A stretch of 64,000 bases of DNA from Flammeovirgaceae bacterium UBA2366 (GTDB lineage Bacteria > Bacteroidota > Bacteroidia > Cytophagales > Cyclobacteriaceae). The stretch's first letter is position 1, and each line of letters begins with the position of its first letter. Both the position numbers and the translations under genes were made by a program. The DNA lies in assembly GCA_002344065.1 (NCBI GenBank), contig DDTK01000011.1, forward strand, positions 434,001 through 498,000, written 5' to 3'. Below are positions 24,326-31,780 of this stretch, one piece after another. A model generated the notes under the pieces. The model saw only the letters and a program-made list of their open reading frames with translations. It was not told the origin of the DNA and ran no database searches.

Positions 24326-27055
24326 TTAATTATTCACAGGCCCCAAGTATTGATCAAACCAAAAGAGTGATTCCTTAATCAACTCATTACGTGGCACCCG
24401 ATGACCTGTATCGTAAATGATAATCTTTTTATCTTTTTCAGGTGTTCCCAGTAAATTAAACATAGGTTTTTGCGAAGTCTCCACCGGAAAAAATAAGTCG
24501 TGTTTTCCATTCAACATGAGTACAGGTTGATACACGCGTGGTAAAAAATTTAGTTGATCCACTTCTGGCAAGGCTCTATTCATTTCCATTCCTCCAACAT
24601 GTAATACAACTGCCTTTATCCTTTTTTCGATTGCAGGTATTATACCTCCCATGAATCCTCCCCAACTCCAACCAAAATAACCAATTTTATCAACTAACAT
24701 ATCCGGTCTTGATTCCATGTAATCAATGGCTAGCCCTATATCCTTGCGCCACATAATAACGTGGTCTTTGTAGAACACTGACTCATCTGCAAGGTCTGAG
24801 TTAAGCCCGTCCCTACGTTCGAAGGTTCCTTTAAACACCGGGTAGATAATTGCTCTTCCGCTTCTGACTAAAAAATCAATACGGTCGGCATAGCCCCCGT
24901 CAAATTTACTTTGATATATTACATTAGAACCCGGAAAAAATATAATGGGTTGATAGGGAGGTTTTTTGTCTCTGGGTAGGAATAAATAAATAATTAATTC
25001 ATCATTCGCATAAGCGGCACTCATCGTTACCTTTTCAATTTTCCAAATTCCGCTATCGGCCATGGTTTGTAGCTGTGCATCAATCAGGCTTTTGTCATAA
25101 GTAAACTGGCGCAAAAAGATATTGAATGTTTTATCGTCCACCGGCTTTTCCTTAAGATAATCACGAAAAGCAAGATTAACTGGTGATATGAGCACAGAAA
25201 GTGTGGTATCGCCAGGCAGGTTTTTAATGCAACGAAAGCCATTCGTGAGAGAACGATCAATAGGATGCGCACCATTCGCATCATTGAAGGCATAAGATGG
25301 ATCATTCCAACCACCACCTAATGCATAGTTGGCCTGCCTGTTTCCGATTGCATTCGAGCACCATTCACGTACATTGCCGGCCAAATCGTAAATACCAAAC
25401 GAGCTAATACCTTCCAAACTTCCCACTGGCACTGTAGAGTTTCCGTTGAAGTTACTAAGGGGTACAATGTTTTTAGTGCGTGCAGTTTCAGCCAACACAC
25501 TCCAATGAAATACAGTAGGGAGTTGTTTTCCGGCAAAGGCTGCATAAGCTGCTGCTTCGTACCATGAAACACCGGCAACAGGGTGGTTCTCATTTCCACT
25601 AGGGTAATTGCCTACCTCCCAGCTTGCAGGTCCTTGCTTACCTGTTTTATCAACAAAAATCTTCATGGCTTCTTCCCATGTAATTTGCTTTTCCATGGTG
25701 TGGATCGGGAAATTCCAGTATTTTTTACTTGTATAACCCCCTGCATCCACAAAGCTTTTGTAGTCCTTATTGCTTACCTCAAAACGATCAGCTAAAAATT
25801 CGCCCACCATTTTTCCTCCGTTTTGCTCAAGCCCAACAATATACATGTCGGTAACTTTGCCCGGGATCCTAACCATGTTTTTGGGCAGCGTAGAAACACT
25901 ATCCATTTCAAATAAATTTTCCGTAGCAATACAGCCAGAAGTGGCTACAATTGTCTCGAAACCTTCTTTCTCTATTTTTACTGTAATACCAAAGGGTATG
26001 CGTGTTTTATTCAAAGGTGTAGTGCCCAATTTCTTCCACGCATCGGTGGGTTTATCATAGTCTTTCCAAAAAACAATTGCACCACTTGGCTCTGTTTCTA
26101 TAGAAACATTTCTGGAGACTTTTGGCCAGAGACGAATCAAAGCAGAATCATTAGGGATGATCTTAGCTGCCTGTTCAGCCATGTCAAATGCACTTGAAGG
26201 TGCAACAAAGTTTTCATCCACCAACTTTTGGATGGCCGGTAGCAATACATCTTTTGCCCGCTGCTTGTCAAGATATTGAGAAACAAACCAGTACCCAATT
26301 ACTCCTATCAAAACAATTGGAACAAGCCAGCCGATGTAATTGAAAGTTGATGAATAATTTTTCTTCTGTTCGTTCATCACGTTCGGCTTCACTGTTACGG
26401 GTGAATCCACCTGTTCTCTTTTTTGCTTTGAAGAACCCTTTGTGATTCCTTGCGGATTCTTCATAGCGTTGATAATATCCTTTATAGCCTGAGCTACTTT
26501 ATTGATTTGATCGCGGTAAAGCACTTGGTTAGGACCCTTGATTTGCTCATCATCCTTCGCACGAAGTTGCCGATTCACACCGGGGAGGCGATAAATAAAG
26601 TCCACAGGGCGCAATACGCTTTGTGTGACTGACTCAAATAGTTTTTGATCTTCATCATCCAAATCATGAATACGCACCGGCAGAAATCGATCGGCAATAT
26701 TTCCATTTGTAAGTTTTACACTCTTTCCAAACCTATCGCCTTCAATAAATTCTAAAAAAGGCAGCAGCTCATTCGTCCATGCAAAAGATTTTATGTCGCA
26801 ATAAGTTTGGGAGAGGACAGGAATAAAGATTAGGCATTTCAGTTTTCCTTCCAGGCTTTTATTTACGTTATGGGTTTCGAGCAACCCATCGTGTGCATTG
26901 GAATCAAAGTAAATAGAGATATCCTCTTTGAAGGTAGCTTCAAGTTCCTTTTTAAGATTTTCTACGAATTCAGTTACCCAGCCATCATATCTGTTGTCCT
27001 TCTGACGATAAGAGATAAAGATGTCGTATTCTAAGCCGGGGAGTAGGGATGCCAT
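24326..27055 (-). CDS. TIR + transmembrane + PEGA-like + SUMF1-like + alpha/beta hydrolase fusion
   Basis: 909 residues. TIR domain (1-160; DIFISYRQKD, putative catalytic Glu96 in FAWTNEL), a membrane segment (about 238-258, LVPIVLIGVIGYWFV), a PEGA-like strand domain (about 310-370; SIETEPSGAIVFWKD), a SUMF1/FGE-sulfatase fold domain (about 390-625; NHPVAGVSWYEAAAYAAFAG, GIYDLAGNVREWCSN, GFRCIKNLP), then an alpha/beta hydrolase with Ser797 in GWSWGG, Asp853 (GKHDLFF) and His885 (DTGHRVP). The SUMF1 part has GGGWNDPSYAF where active formylglycine-generating enzymes have a GGS-x-x-C-x-x-x-x-C region, so it is probably a binding domain. SUMF1 next to a peptidase-like hydrolase also occurs in kinase-associated proteins of the DUF323 type. 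It is first of the three TIR genes, 62 bases after the aldehyde dehydrogenase gene. Confidence 0.88.
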   Translation of the reverse strand: MASLLPGLEYDIFISYRQKDNRYDGWVTEFVENLKKELEATFKEDISIYFDSNAHDGLLETHNVNKSLEGKLKCLIFIPVLSQTYCDIKSFAWTNELLPFLEFIEGDRFGKSVKLTNGNIADRFLPVRIHDLDDEDQKLFESVTQSVLRPVDFIYRLPGVNRQLRAKDDEQIKGPNQVLYRDQINKVAQAIKDIINAMKNPQGITKGSSKQKREQVDSPVTVKPNVMNEQKKNYSSTFNYIGWLVPIVLIGVIGYWFVSQYLDKQRAKDVLLPAIQKLVDENFVAPSSAFDMAEQAAKIIPNDSALIRLWPKVSRNVSIETEPSGAIVFWKDYDKPTDAWKKLGTTPLNKTRIPFGITVKIEKEGFETIVATSGCIATENLFEMDSVSTLPKNMVRIPGKVTDMYIVGLEQNGGKMVGEFLADRFEVSNKDYKSFVDAGGYTSKKYWNFPIHTMEKQITWEEAMKIFVDKTGKQGPASWEVGNYPSGNENHPVAGVSWYEAAAYAAFAGKQLPTVFHWSVLAETARTKNIVPLSNFNGNSTVPVGSLEGISSFGIYDLAGNVREWCSNAIGNRQANYALGGGWNDPSYAFNDANGAHPIDRSLTNGFRCIKNLPGDTTLSVLISPVNLAFRDYLKEKPVDDKTFNIFLRQFTYDKSLIDAQLQTMADSGIWKIEKVTMSAAYANDELIIYLFLPRDKKPPYQPIIFFPGSNVIYQSKFDGGYADRIDFLVRSGRAIIYPVFKGTFERRDGLNSDLADESVFYKDHVIMWRKDIGLAIDYMESRPDMLVDKIGYFGWSWGGFMGGIIPAIEKRIKAVVLHVGGMEMNRALPEVDQLNFLPRVYQPVLMLNGKHDLFFPVETSQKPMFNLLGTPEKDKKIIIYDTGHRVPRNELIKESLFWFDQYLGPVNN

Positions 27056-27117
27056 AAACGCCTAAATTACCAAATCGTTTTGTACCGAAGTAATCTATGG
27101 CTTTAAATATTAAGGAA

Positions 27118-28554
27118 CTAAAACCACTTAATCGTCAAATCAATAAGCTTTTGCTTTTTGGCATTGTAAGGAGGTATCAAACTATCCAACCCACTTATAG
27201 GCAACCATTGTTTTAGTATAGCCCTCGCATTAGAGAATGCTTCAAACCCGAAGAATCCATTTCCCTTACCGATACCGCTGTTGTTCGTGCCGCCAAACGG
27301 AAGATTATTATTAAAGAAATGAAGCCCGCCATGATTTACCACGGTAGCACCGGCACGCGTGTTCCTGATAATCCGATCGATATTACTTTTGTTATTGCTA
27401 TAAATATACATGGACAGTGGCTTTTCCTTTGCATTGATCTTGTCAATCACTTCTTGCAAATCAGCATAAACAATAAAAGGCAAAATGGGACCAAAGATTT
27501 CCTTTTCCCATAATTCAGAATCCTCCGGAATATTGGTCATGATGGTGGGGCCAAAATAATCCTGGGATGAATCTGTCTTACCACCATAAGCTACCTGTGC
27601 ACCTTTTGAAAGCGCATCCTGAAAGTAACCCTCAATTCGTTTAAAATGGCGGCTGTTGACAATCCTGTTATACGATTCGGATCGCGAAGCATCTTCGCTA
27701 TAATATTCATTTGCACTTTCTTTCAGTTTGGCAAGAAACTCCTCTGCTACCGATTGGTGTACAAAAACATAATCGGGAGCAATGCAGGTCTGGCCGTTGT
27801 TCAGCCATTTGCTGATAGCCACACGCTGCGCTGCTGTCTTTAGGTTTGACGTTTCATCTACAATGGTGGGCGATTTGCCACCCAACTCAAGCGTAACCGA
27901 GGCAAGATTTTCAGCAGCTGCCTTCATCACCACCTTTCCGATTTCAGGTGCACCGGTAAAAAAGATATGATTGAACGGCAGCTTTAACAATTCGCTGGAA
28001 ACCTCCACATCTCCCTCAACCAATGCTACCTCAGCCTCATCAAATAATTCCTTTACAATTTTTTTCATGATGGCCGAAGCATGCGGAGTGTGTTCAGAAG
28101 GCTTAAGCATCACACAATTGCCGGCAGCAATGGCTGAAACCAGCGGACCGAAAGTAAGGTTAACCGGGTAGTTCCAGGGAGAAATAATCAGTACAACACC
28201 TTTGGGTTCGTAAAGAATAGAAGAACTGGCACCCAATTGGGATAGTGGAGTGGACACCCTTTTCGGCTTCATCCATTTGGTGAGATGGGATTTTGTGTGC
28301 TTGATATCGGAGGTGACTTTATAAATCTCAAACAGATCAACTTCGCTCGGATGCTTGCGAAAATCCTTATACAAGGCTTCCTGAATTTTTATGCGGTATT
28401 TTAAAACAGCTTCAGCGAGCCGATCCAGTTTTTCCTTCCGCTCACGCGCAGTGGTTTCAGCAATACGCTGCCGATTATTTTGTTGAAGTGAAAAGATTCG
28501 TCTTATTTCATCGCGTACAGCGGATTGAACTCTGGAGGCACTGATCGTTTCCAT
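27118..28554 (-). CDS. Aldehyde dehydrogenase, class 3-like
   Basis: 478 residues, the usual length for ALDH3-type enzymes that oxidise aldehydes to acids with NAD(P)+. Visible motifs are the cofactor-side ISPWNYPVNL, LKPSEHTPH, FFTGAPEIGKVV, the general-base glutamate in TLELGGKSP, and the nucleophile in NNGQTCIAPDY. The C-terminus is LIDLTIKWF; it lacks a strong membrane anchor. It reads in the same direction as the TIR and kinase genes and could lead their transcript, but ALDHs of this kind are common housekeeping enzymes. The substrate may be fatty or other long-chain aldehydes (family knowledge). Confidence 0.95.
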   Translation of the reverse strand: METISASRVQSAVRDEIRRIFSLQQNNRQRIAETTARERKEKLDRLAEAVLKYRIKIQEALYKDFRKHPSEVDLFEIYKVTSDIKHTKSHLTKWMKPKRVSTPLSQLGASSSILYEPKGVVLIISPWNYPVNLTFGPLVSAIAAGNCVMLKPSEHTPHASAIMKKIVKELFDEAEVALVEGDVEVSSELLKLPFNHIFFTGAPEIGKVVMKAAAENLASVTLELGGKSPTIVDETSNLKTAAQRVAISKWLNNGQTCIAPDYVFVHQSVAEEFLAKLKESANEYYSEDASRSESYNRIVNSRHFKRIEGYFQDALSKGAQVAYGGKTDSSQDYFGPTIMTNIPEDSELWEKEIFGPILPFIVYADLQEVIDKINAKEKPLSMYIYSNNKSNIDRIIRNTRAGATVVNHGGLHFFNNNLPFGGTNNSGIGKGNGFFGFEAFSNARAILKQWLPISGLDSLIPPYNAKKQKLIDLTIKWF

Positions 28555-28715
28555 AAAATCTTGGTGAGGGAATAGCCATCAACTCAAATATACCCAAGTT
28601 ATTTAACTCCTTTGTCAATAGCATGGGTACAAATTTTCAGGGCAACTAAAGGGAGATAAGGATTGAATAACATCATAATCAACCGCCCATGGGCACGTTG
28701 ATTGCCTTTCTAAAA

Positions 28716-28799
28716 CTAAGCCACAATAAACCAGGGCAAAATGGCAATGAGCAAACTAACCAAAAACCAAAGCAGGAGCTTTTTATCAGTCTTCGACAT
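28716..28799 (-). CDS. Possible 27-residue single-pass membrane protein
   Basis: In the 373-base gap between the aldehyde dehydrogenase and transketolase genes there is a short frame starting MSKTDKKLLLWFLVSLLIA and ending ILPWFIVA. A lysine-rich N-terminus followed by about 20 hydrophobic residues fits a small membrane protein with its N-terminus inside. No ribosome-binding site is clear, as is usual here, and I do not recognise a family. The rest of the gap (28555-28715, 28800-28927) holds nothing I can name apart from promoter DNA for the genes around it. Confidence 0.4.
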   Translation of the reverse strand: MSKTDKKLLLWFLVSLLIAILPWFIVA

Positions 28800-28927
28800 A
28801 CAGTAATAATTTCTACCTCTTGTACGGAAGCTTACAGGAAATGTTTACGCATTAACTACCTGTTAACAAATTTTAACCTTAAAAAAAGAGGTGTTATACT
28901 TGTCGTTTCAACCACTACAATACCTCA

Positions 28928-29884
28928 ATGACCAAATTTACCTTTACCGAAAAAAAAGATACCCGCTCAGGCTTTGGTATCGGTTTGCTGGAACTAGGCC
29001 GTAAAAATCCCAATGTTGTTGGCCTTTGTGCCGACCTTACCGGCTCGTTAAAAATGGATGCCTTTAAAAAGGAATTTCCTGAAAGATTTTTCCAAGTGGG
29101 CATTGCTGAAGCCAACATGATGGGCCTTGCCGCAGGTATGACCATTGGCGGCAAAATTCCGTTTACCGGAACGTTTGCCAATTTTTCCACCGGACGGGTT
29201 TATGACCAGATTCGTCAGTCAATTGCCTATTCGCACAAAAACGTAAAGATATGTGCATCACACGCAGGTGTAACCCTGGGTGAAGATGGTGCCACCCATC
29301 AGATACTGGAAGACATTGGCATGATGAAAATGTTACCGGGAATGACGGTGATTGTGCCGTGCGACCACAATCAAACCAAGGCTGCTACGCTGGCGCTGGG
29401 CGATCACCATGGGCCGGCCTACCTGCGCTTTGGCCGCCCTTCGTGGCCTATTTTTATGGCAGCCGATAGACCGTTTACAATAGGCAAAGCCGATAAACTG
29501 ATTGACGGAACCGATGTAAGCATTTTTGCCTGTGGCCACATGGTATGGCAGGCTATTGAAGCTGAAGCTGCATTGGCCGAAAAAGGAATCCGTGCTGAAG
29601 TCATCAACATTCACACTATTAAACCATTGGATGTAGAGGCCGTTTTGGAATCAGTCCAGAAAACGAAGTGCGTTGTTACCTGTGAGGAACATCAGATCAA
29701 TGGCGGTTTAGGCGACAGCATTGCCCAGGTTTTAGGTCGCCATTTCCCGGTTCCCCTTGAAATGGTAGCCGTAAACGATTCGTTTGGGGAGAGTGGTACA
29801 CCCACTCAATTACTAAAGAAATATGGTCTTTCGCCCGAAAACATCGTTAGTGCAGCCGAGCGAGCAGTCGCCCGGAAAAAATAA
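28928..29884 (+). CDS. Transketolase C-terminal subunit
   Basis: 318 residues match the pyrimidine-binding and C-terminal domains of a two-subunit transketolase: the catalytic glutamate region FFQVGIAEANMMGLAAGM, SHAGVTLGEDGATHQ, PAYLRFGR, and a C-terminal domain with VVTCEEHQINGGLGD. It moves two-carbon units in the non-oxidative pentose phosphate pathway but needs the N-terminal, diphosphate-binding subunit, which is not in the window. Bacteroidota often encode the halves as separate genes. It stands alone here, upstream of the ars operon. Confidence 0.95.
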   Translation: MTKFTFTEKKDTRSGFGIGLLELGRKNPNVVGLCADLTGSLKMDAFKKEFPERFFQVGIAEANMMGLAAGMTIGGKIPFTGTFANFSTGRVYDQIRQSIAYSHKNVKICASHAGVTLGEDGATHQILEDIGMMKMLPGMTVIVPCDHNQTKAATLALGDHHGPAYLRFGRPSWPIFMAADRPFTIGKADKLIDGTDVSIFACGHMVWQAIEAEAALAEKGIRAEVINIHTIKPLDVEAVLESVQKTKCVVTCEEHQINGGLGDSIAQVLGRHFPVPLEMVAVNDSFGESGTPTQLLKKYGLSPENIVSAAERAVARKK

Positions 29885-29915
29885 ATTGTAAAATTTCGTA
29901 AGGCAACGAAACTTA

Positions 29916-29933
29916 AATCGTAATATTACGATT
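29916..29933. promoter_or_regulatory. ArsR operator, copy 1
   Basis: AATCGTAATATTACGATT is a perfect 18-base palindrome 8 bases before the arsR start codon. A second copy with one changed base lies before arsM. A symmetric site this close to an ArsR-family gene, repeated before the next gene, is what an autoregulated arsenic repressor would bind; binding itself is inference. Confidence 0.85.
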
Positions 29934-29941
29934 AAGCAAGT

Positions 29942-30268
29942 ATGGGATTAACCAAAACCACAGGCTTTAGCAAAGCCGAAATTGAAACTGCCGAACTGGC
30001 CAAAGCACTGGCACATCCAGCCCGTATCGCTATTCTCAAGCACCTGGTTAATGCAAAGAGTTGTATTTGCGGTGATATTGTCGATGAACTCCCCCTCTCC
30101 CAATCAACCGTATCACAGCATTTAAAAGAACTCAAAGAAGCAGGTATTATTAAAGGGAACATCAGCGGCACCAGTGTGTGCTACTGCATTGATGAAAAGA
30201 TGTGGAACAAAGCCCGGAAAGTATTGGTTGATTTATTTGAAAGCTACAAAGGCCAAGACTGCTGCTAA
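29942..30268 (+). CDS. arsR: ArsR-family arsenic-responsive repressor
   Basis: 108 residues with a winged helix-turn-helix: LAHPARIAILKHL, then KSCICGDIVDELPLSQSTVSQHLKELKEAGII as the recognition region, and a wing with GTSVCYCID. The CxC pair at the start of the metalloid-sensing helix (SCICGDI) matches the ELCVCDL site of As(III)-sensing ArsR proteins. More cysteines (CYC, and CC at the C-terminus) may help binding. It should repress this operon until arsenite releases it from the palindromes at 29916-29933 and 30286-30303. Confidence 0.92.
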   Translation: MGLTKTTGFSKAEIETAELAKALAHPARIAILKHLVNAKSCICGDIVDELPLSQSTVSQHLKELKEAGIIKGNISGTSVCYCIDEKMWNKARKVLVDLFESYKGQDCC

Positions 30269-30285
30269 AATTTTTTACCTCTTTT

Positions 30286-30303
30286 AATCGCAATATTACG
30301 ATA
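30286..30303. promoter_or_regulatory. ArsR operator, copy 2
   Basis: AATCGCAATATTACGATA repeats the palindrome before arsR with one mismatch in the central arms and one at the edge. It lies 23 bases before the arsM start, just upstream of a possible -7 box (TAACTTTA, 30312-30319). This suggests that arsM has its own repressed promoter in addition to read-through from arsR. Confidence 0.8.
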
Positions 30304-30326
30304 ATACAAATTAACTTTATACCATT

Positions 30327-31217
30327 ATGAATACCAGCACAACATCCGAAAATCTTAAACAACTGGTTAAAGAAAAGTACGGTCAGATTGCCGATCAGAG
30401 CTATACCGAAAACGCAACGAGCTGTTGTGGTGCGGGTGGCAGTTGTTCCACCATTGACTACGCTATCATGGCAGAAGACTACACCAACCTAAAAGGTTAC
30501 GTTGCCGATGCTGACTTAGGTTTAGGCTGCGGCTTACCAACTGAGTTTGCCTTGATTAAAGAAGGTGATACGGTTATTGATTTAGGATCAGGAGCCGGTA
30601 ACGATGCCTTTGTTGCCAGAAGCATAACCGGAGAAAAAGGGAAAGTGATTGGTATTGATTTCACGGAAAAGATGATTGATAAGGCCCGCACCAACGCAGA
30701 AAAGTTGGGATTCAATAATGTAGAGTTCCGGTATGGTGATATTGAACGGATACCGGTTACAGCGAATGTTGCCGATGTGGTTGTAAGTAATTGTGTACTC
30801 AACCTGGTACCCAACAAAAAGCAAGCTTTCGCAGAAATGTTCAGGGTAATAAAACCCGGTGGCCACTTCAGTGTTTCAGATATTGTTCTTCAGGGCGAAT
30901 TACCTTCAGGGCTTCAAAAAAGTGCCGAGATGTATGCGGGCTGCGTAGCCGGAGCCATTCCACAGGAAAAATATCTTCAACTGGCTAAAGATGCCGGCTT
31001 TGAAAACTTAACTATTCAGAAGGAAAGAAAAATTACCATTCCGGATGAAATACTTGCTGTGTATTTGAATGATGGCGAAATGAAAAAATATAAAGATGGT
31101 GCACTCGGTATTTACAGTATAACCGTATACGGAGAGAAGCCCGGAGCAGAGCGGGTTAAGCAGCTGGCTGAAGAGAAAAAGGCCGCTTGCTGCGGAACCG
31201 ATTCAACTTGTTGCTAA
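30327..31217 (+). CDS. arsM: Arsenite methyltransferase
   Basis: 296 residues of a class I SAM-dependent methyltransferase (VIDLGSGAGNDAFVA at 83-97, GIDFTEKMIDKA, IKPGGHFSVSD). The cysteines expected for As(III) binding are present: CC and C at 33-34 and 40, Cys68 (GLGCGLP), Cys156 (VSNCVLNLVP) and Cys206 (YAGCVAGA). The C-terminus adds ACCGTDSTCC, a possible extra thiolate site. It methylates arsenite to mono-, di- and trimethylated, partly volatile species in the cytoplasm. It follows arsR and has its own operator copy. Confidence 0.95.
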   Translation: MNTSTTSENLKQLVKEKYGQIADQSYTENATSCCGAGGSCSTIDYAIMAEDYTNLKGYVADADLGLGCGLPTEFALIKEGDTVIDLGSGAGNDAFVARSITGEKGKVIGIDFTEKMIDKARTNAEKLGFNNVEFRYGDIERIPVTANVADVVVSNCVLNLVPNKKQAFAEMFRVIKPGGHFSVSDIVLQGELPSGLQKSAEMYAGCVAGAIPQEKYLQLAKDAGFENLTIQKERKITIPDEILAVYLNDGEMKKYKDGALGIYSITVYGEKPGAERVKQLAEEKKAACCGTDSTCC

Positions 31218-31294
31218 TGCATAATATTTTCTTAATCTACAGGCAGGGCATTAACTAACGTCCTGCCTTAATTTTGAACCAAAACGTAGTACCC

Positions 31295-31711
31295 ATGAAA
31301 AGAATTTTAGTCCTCTGCACCGGAAACTCATGTCGTAGCCAGATCGCGCATGGCTATCTGGAATATTTCGGTGGCAAACAGGTTGAAGTACGAAGTGCCG
31401 GAATTGAAACCCACGGTGTAAATCCCCGTGCCATTGCTACCATGAAAGAAGATGGTATTGATATATCTCATCACACATCGAATAATGTCAATGAGTACGC
31501 AAACGAATCGTTCGATTATGTGATTACCGTTTGCGACAACGCAAAGGAGAATTGTCCCTACTTTCCCGCTACCGTTAAGTCATTTCACCACAACTTCCCT
31601 GATCCGGCCAAAGCCAATGGTTCAGAGGAGGAGATCATGTCTGAGTTTCGAAAAGTGAGGGCTATGATTAAAGAGTACATGAAAACTTTCATTGAGGCTA
31701 ACGTTCATTAG
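31295..31711 (+). CDS. arsC: Arsenate reductase, low-molecular-weight phosphatase type
   Basis: 138 residues from the ATG at 31295; an earlier in-frame TTG (31274) adds seven unlikely residues. The phosphatase-like P-loop C-x5-R is CTGNSCR (Cys8-Arg14), and the redox partner cysteines are Cys80 and Cys87 (VCDNAKENCP), the three-cysteine relay of thioredoxin-coupled arsenate reductases; HNFPDPAK supplies the acid loop. It reduces As(V) to As(III), the substrate of ArsM. No arsenite pump (ArsB or Acr3) is in the window, so methylation may be the main exit route here, or the pump is elsewhere. Confidence 0.93.
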   Translation: MKRILVLCTGNSCRSQIAHGYLEYFGGKQVEVRSAGIETHGVNPRAIATMKEDGIDISHHTSNNVNEYANESFDYVITVCDNAKENCPYFPATVKSFHHNFPDPAKANGSEEEIMSEFRKVRAMIKEYMKTFIEANVH

Positions 31712-31780
31712 CCTTCAGTATTCCAAAGTATTTCAGCAATATCACCACACGGTTTATATATTTGGGTTTTTAGCGTCCCA

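Noticed and set aside
25200..25900. A catalytic formylglycine-generating enzyme that matures the sulfatase at 1-549
   Set aside because: The SUMF1-like domain lacks the two cysteines of the active site region.
28689..28931. An 80-residue + strand frame before the transketolase gene
   Set aside because: It overlaps the transketolase start and lacks any motif; the opposite strand has the more protein-like short membrane frame.
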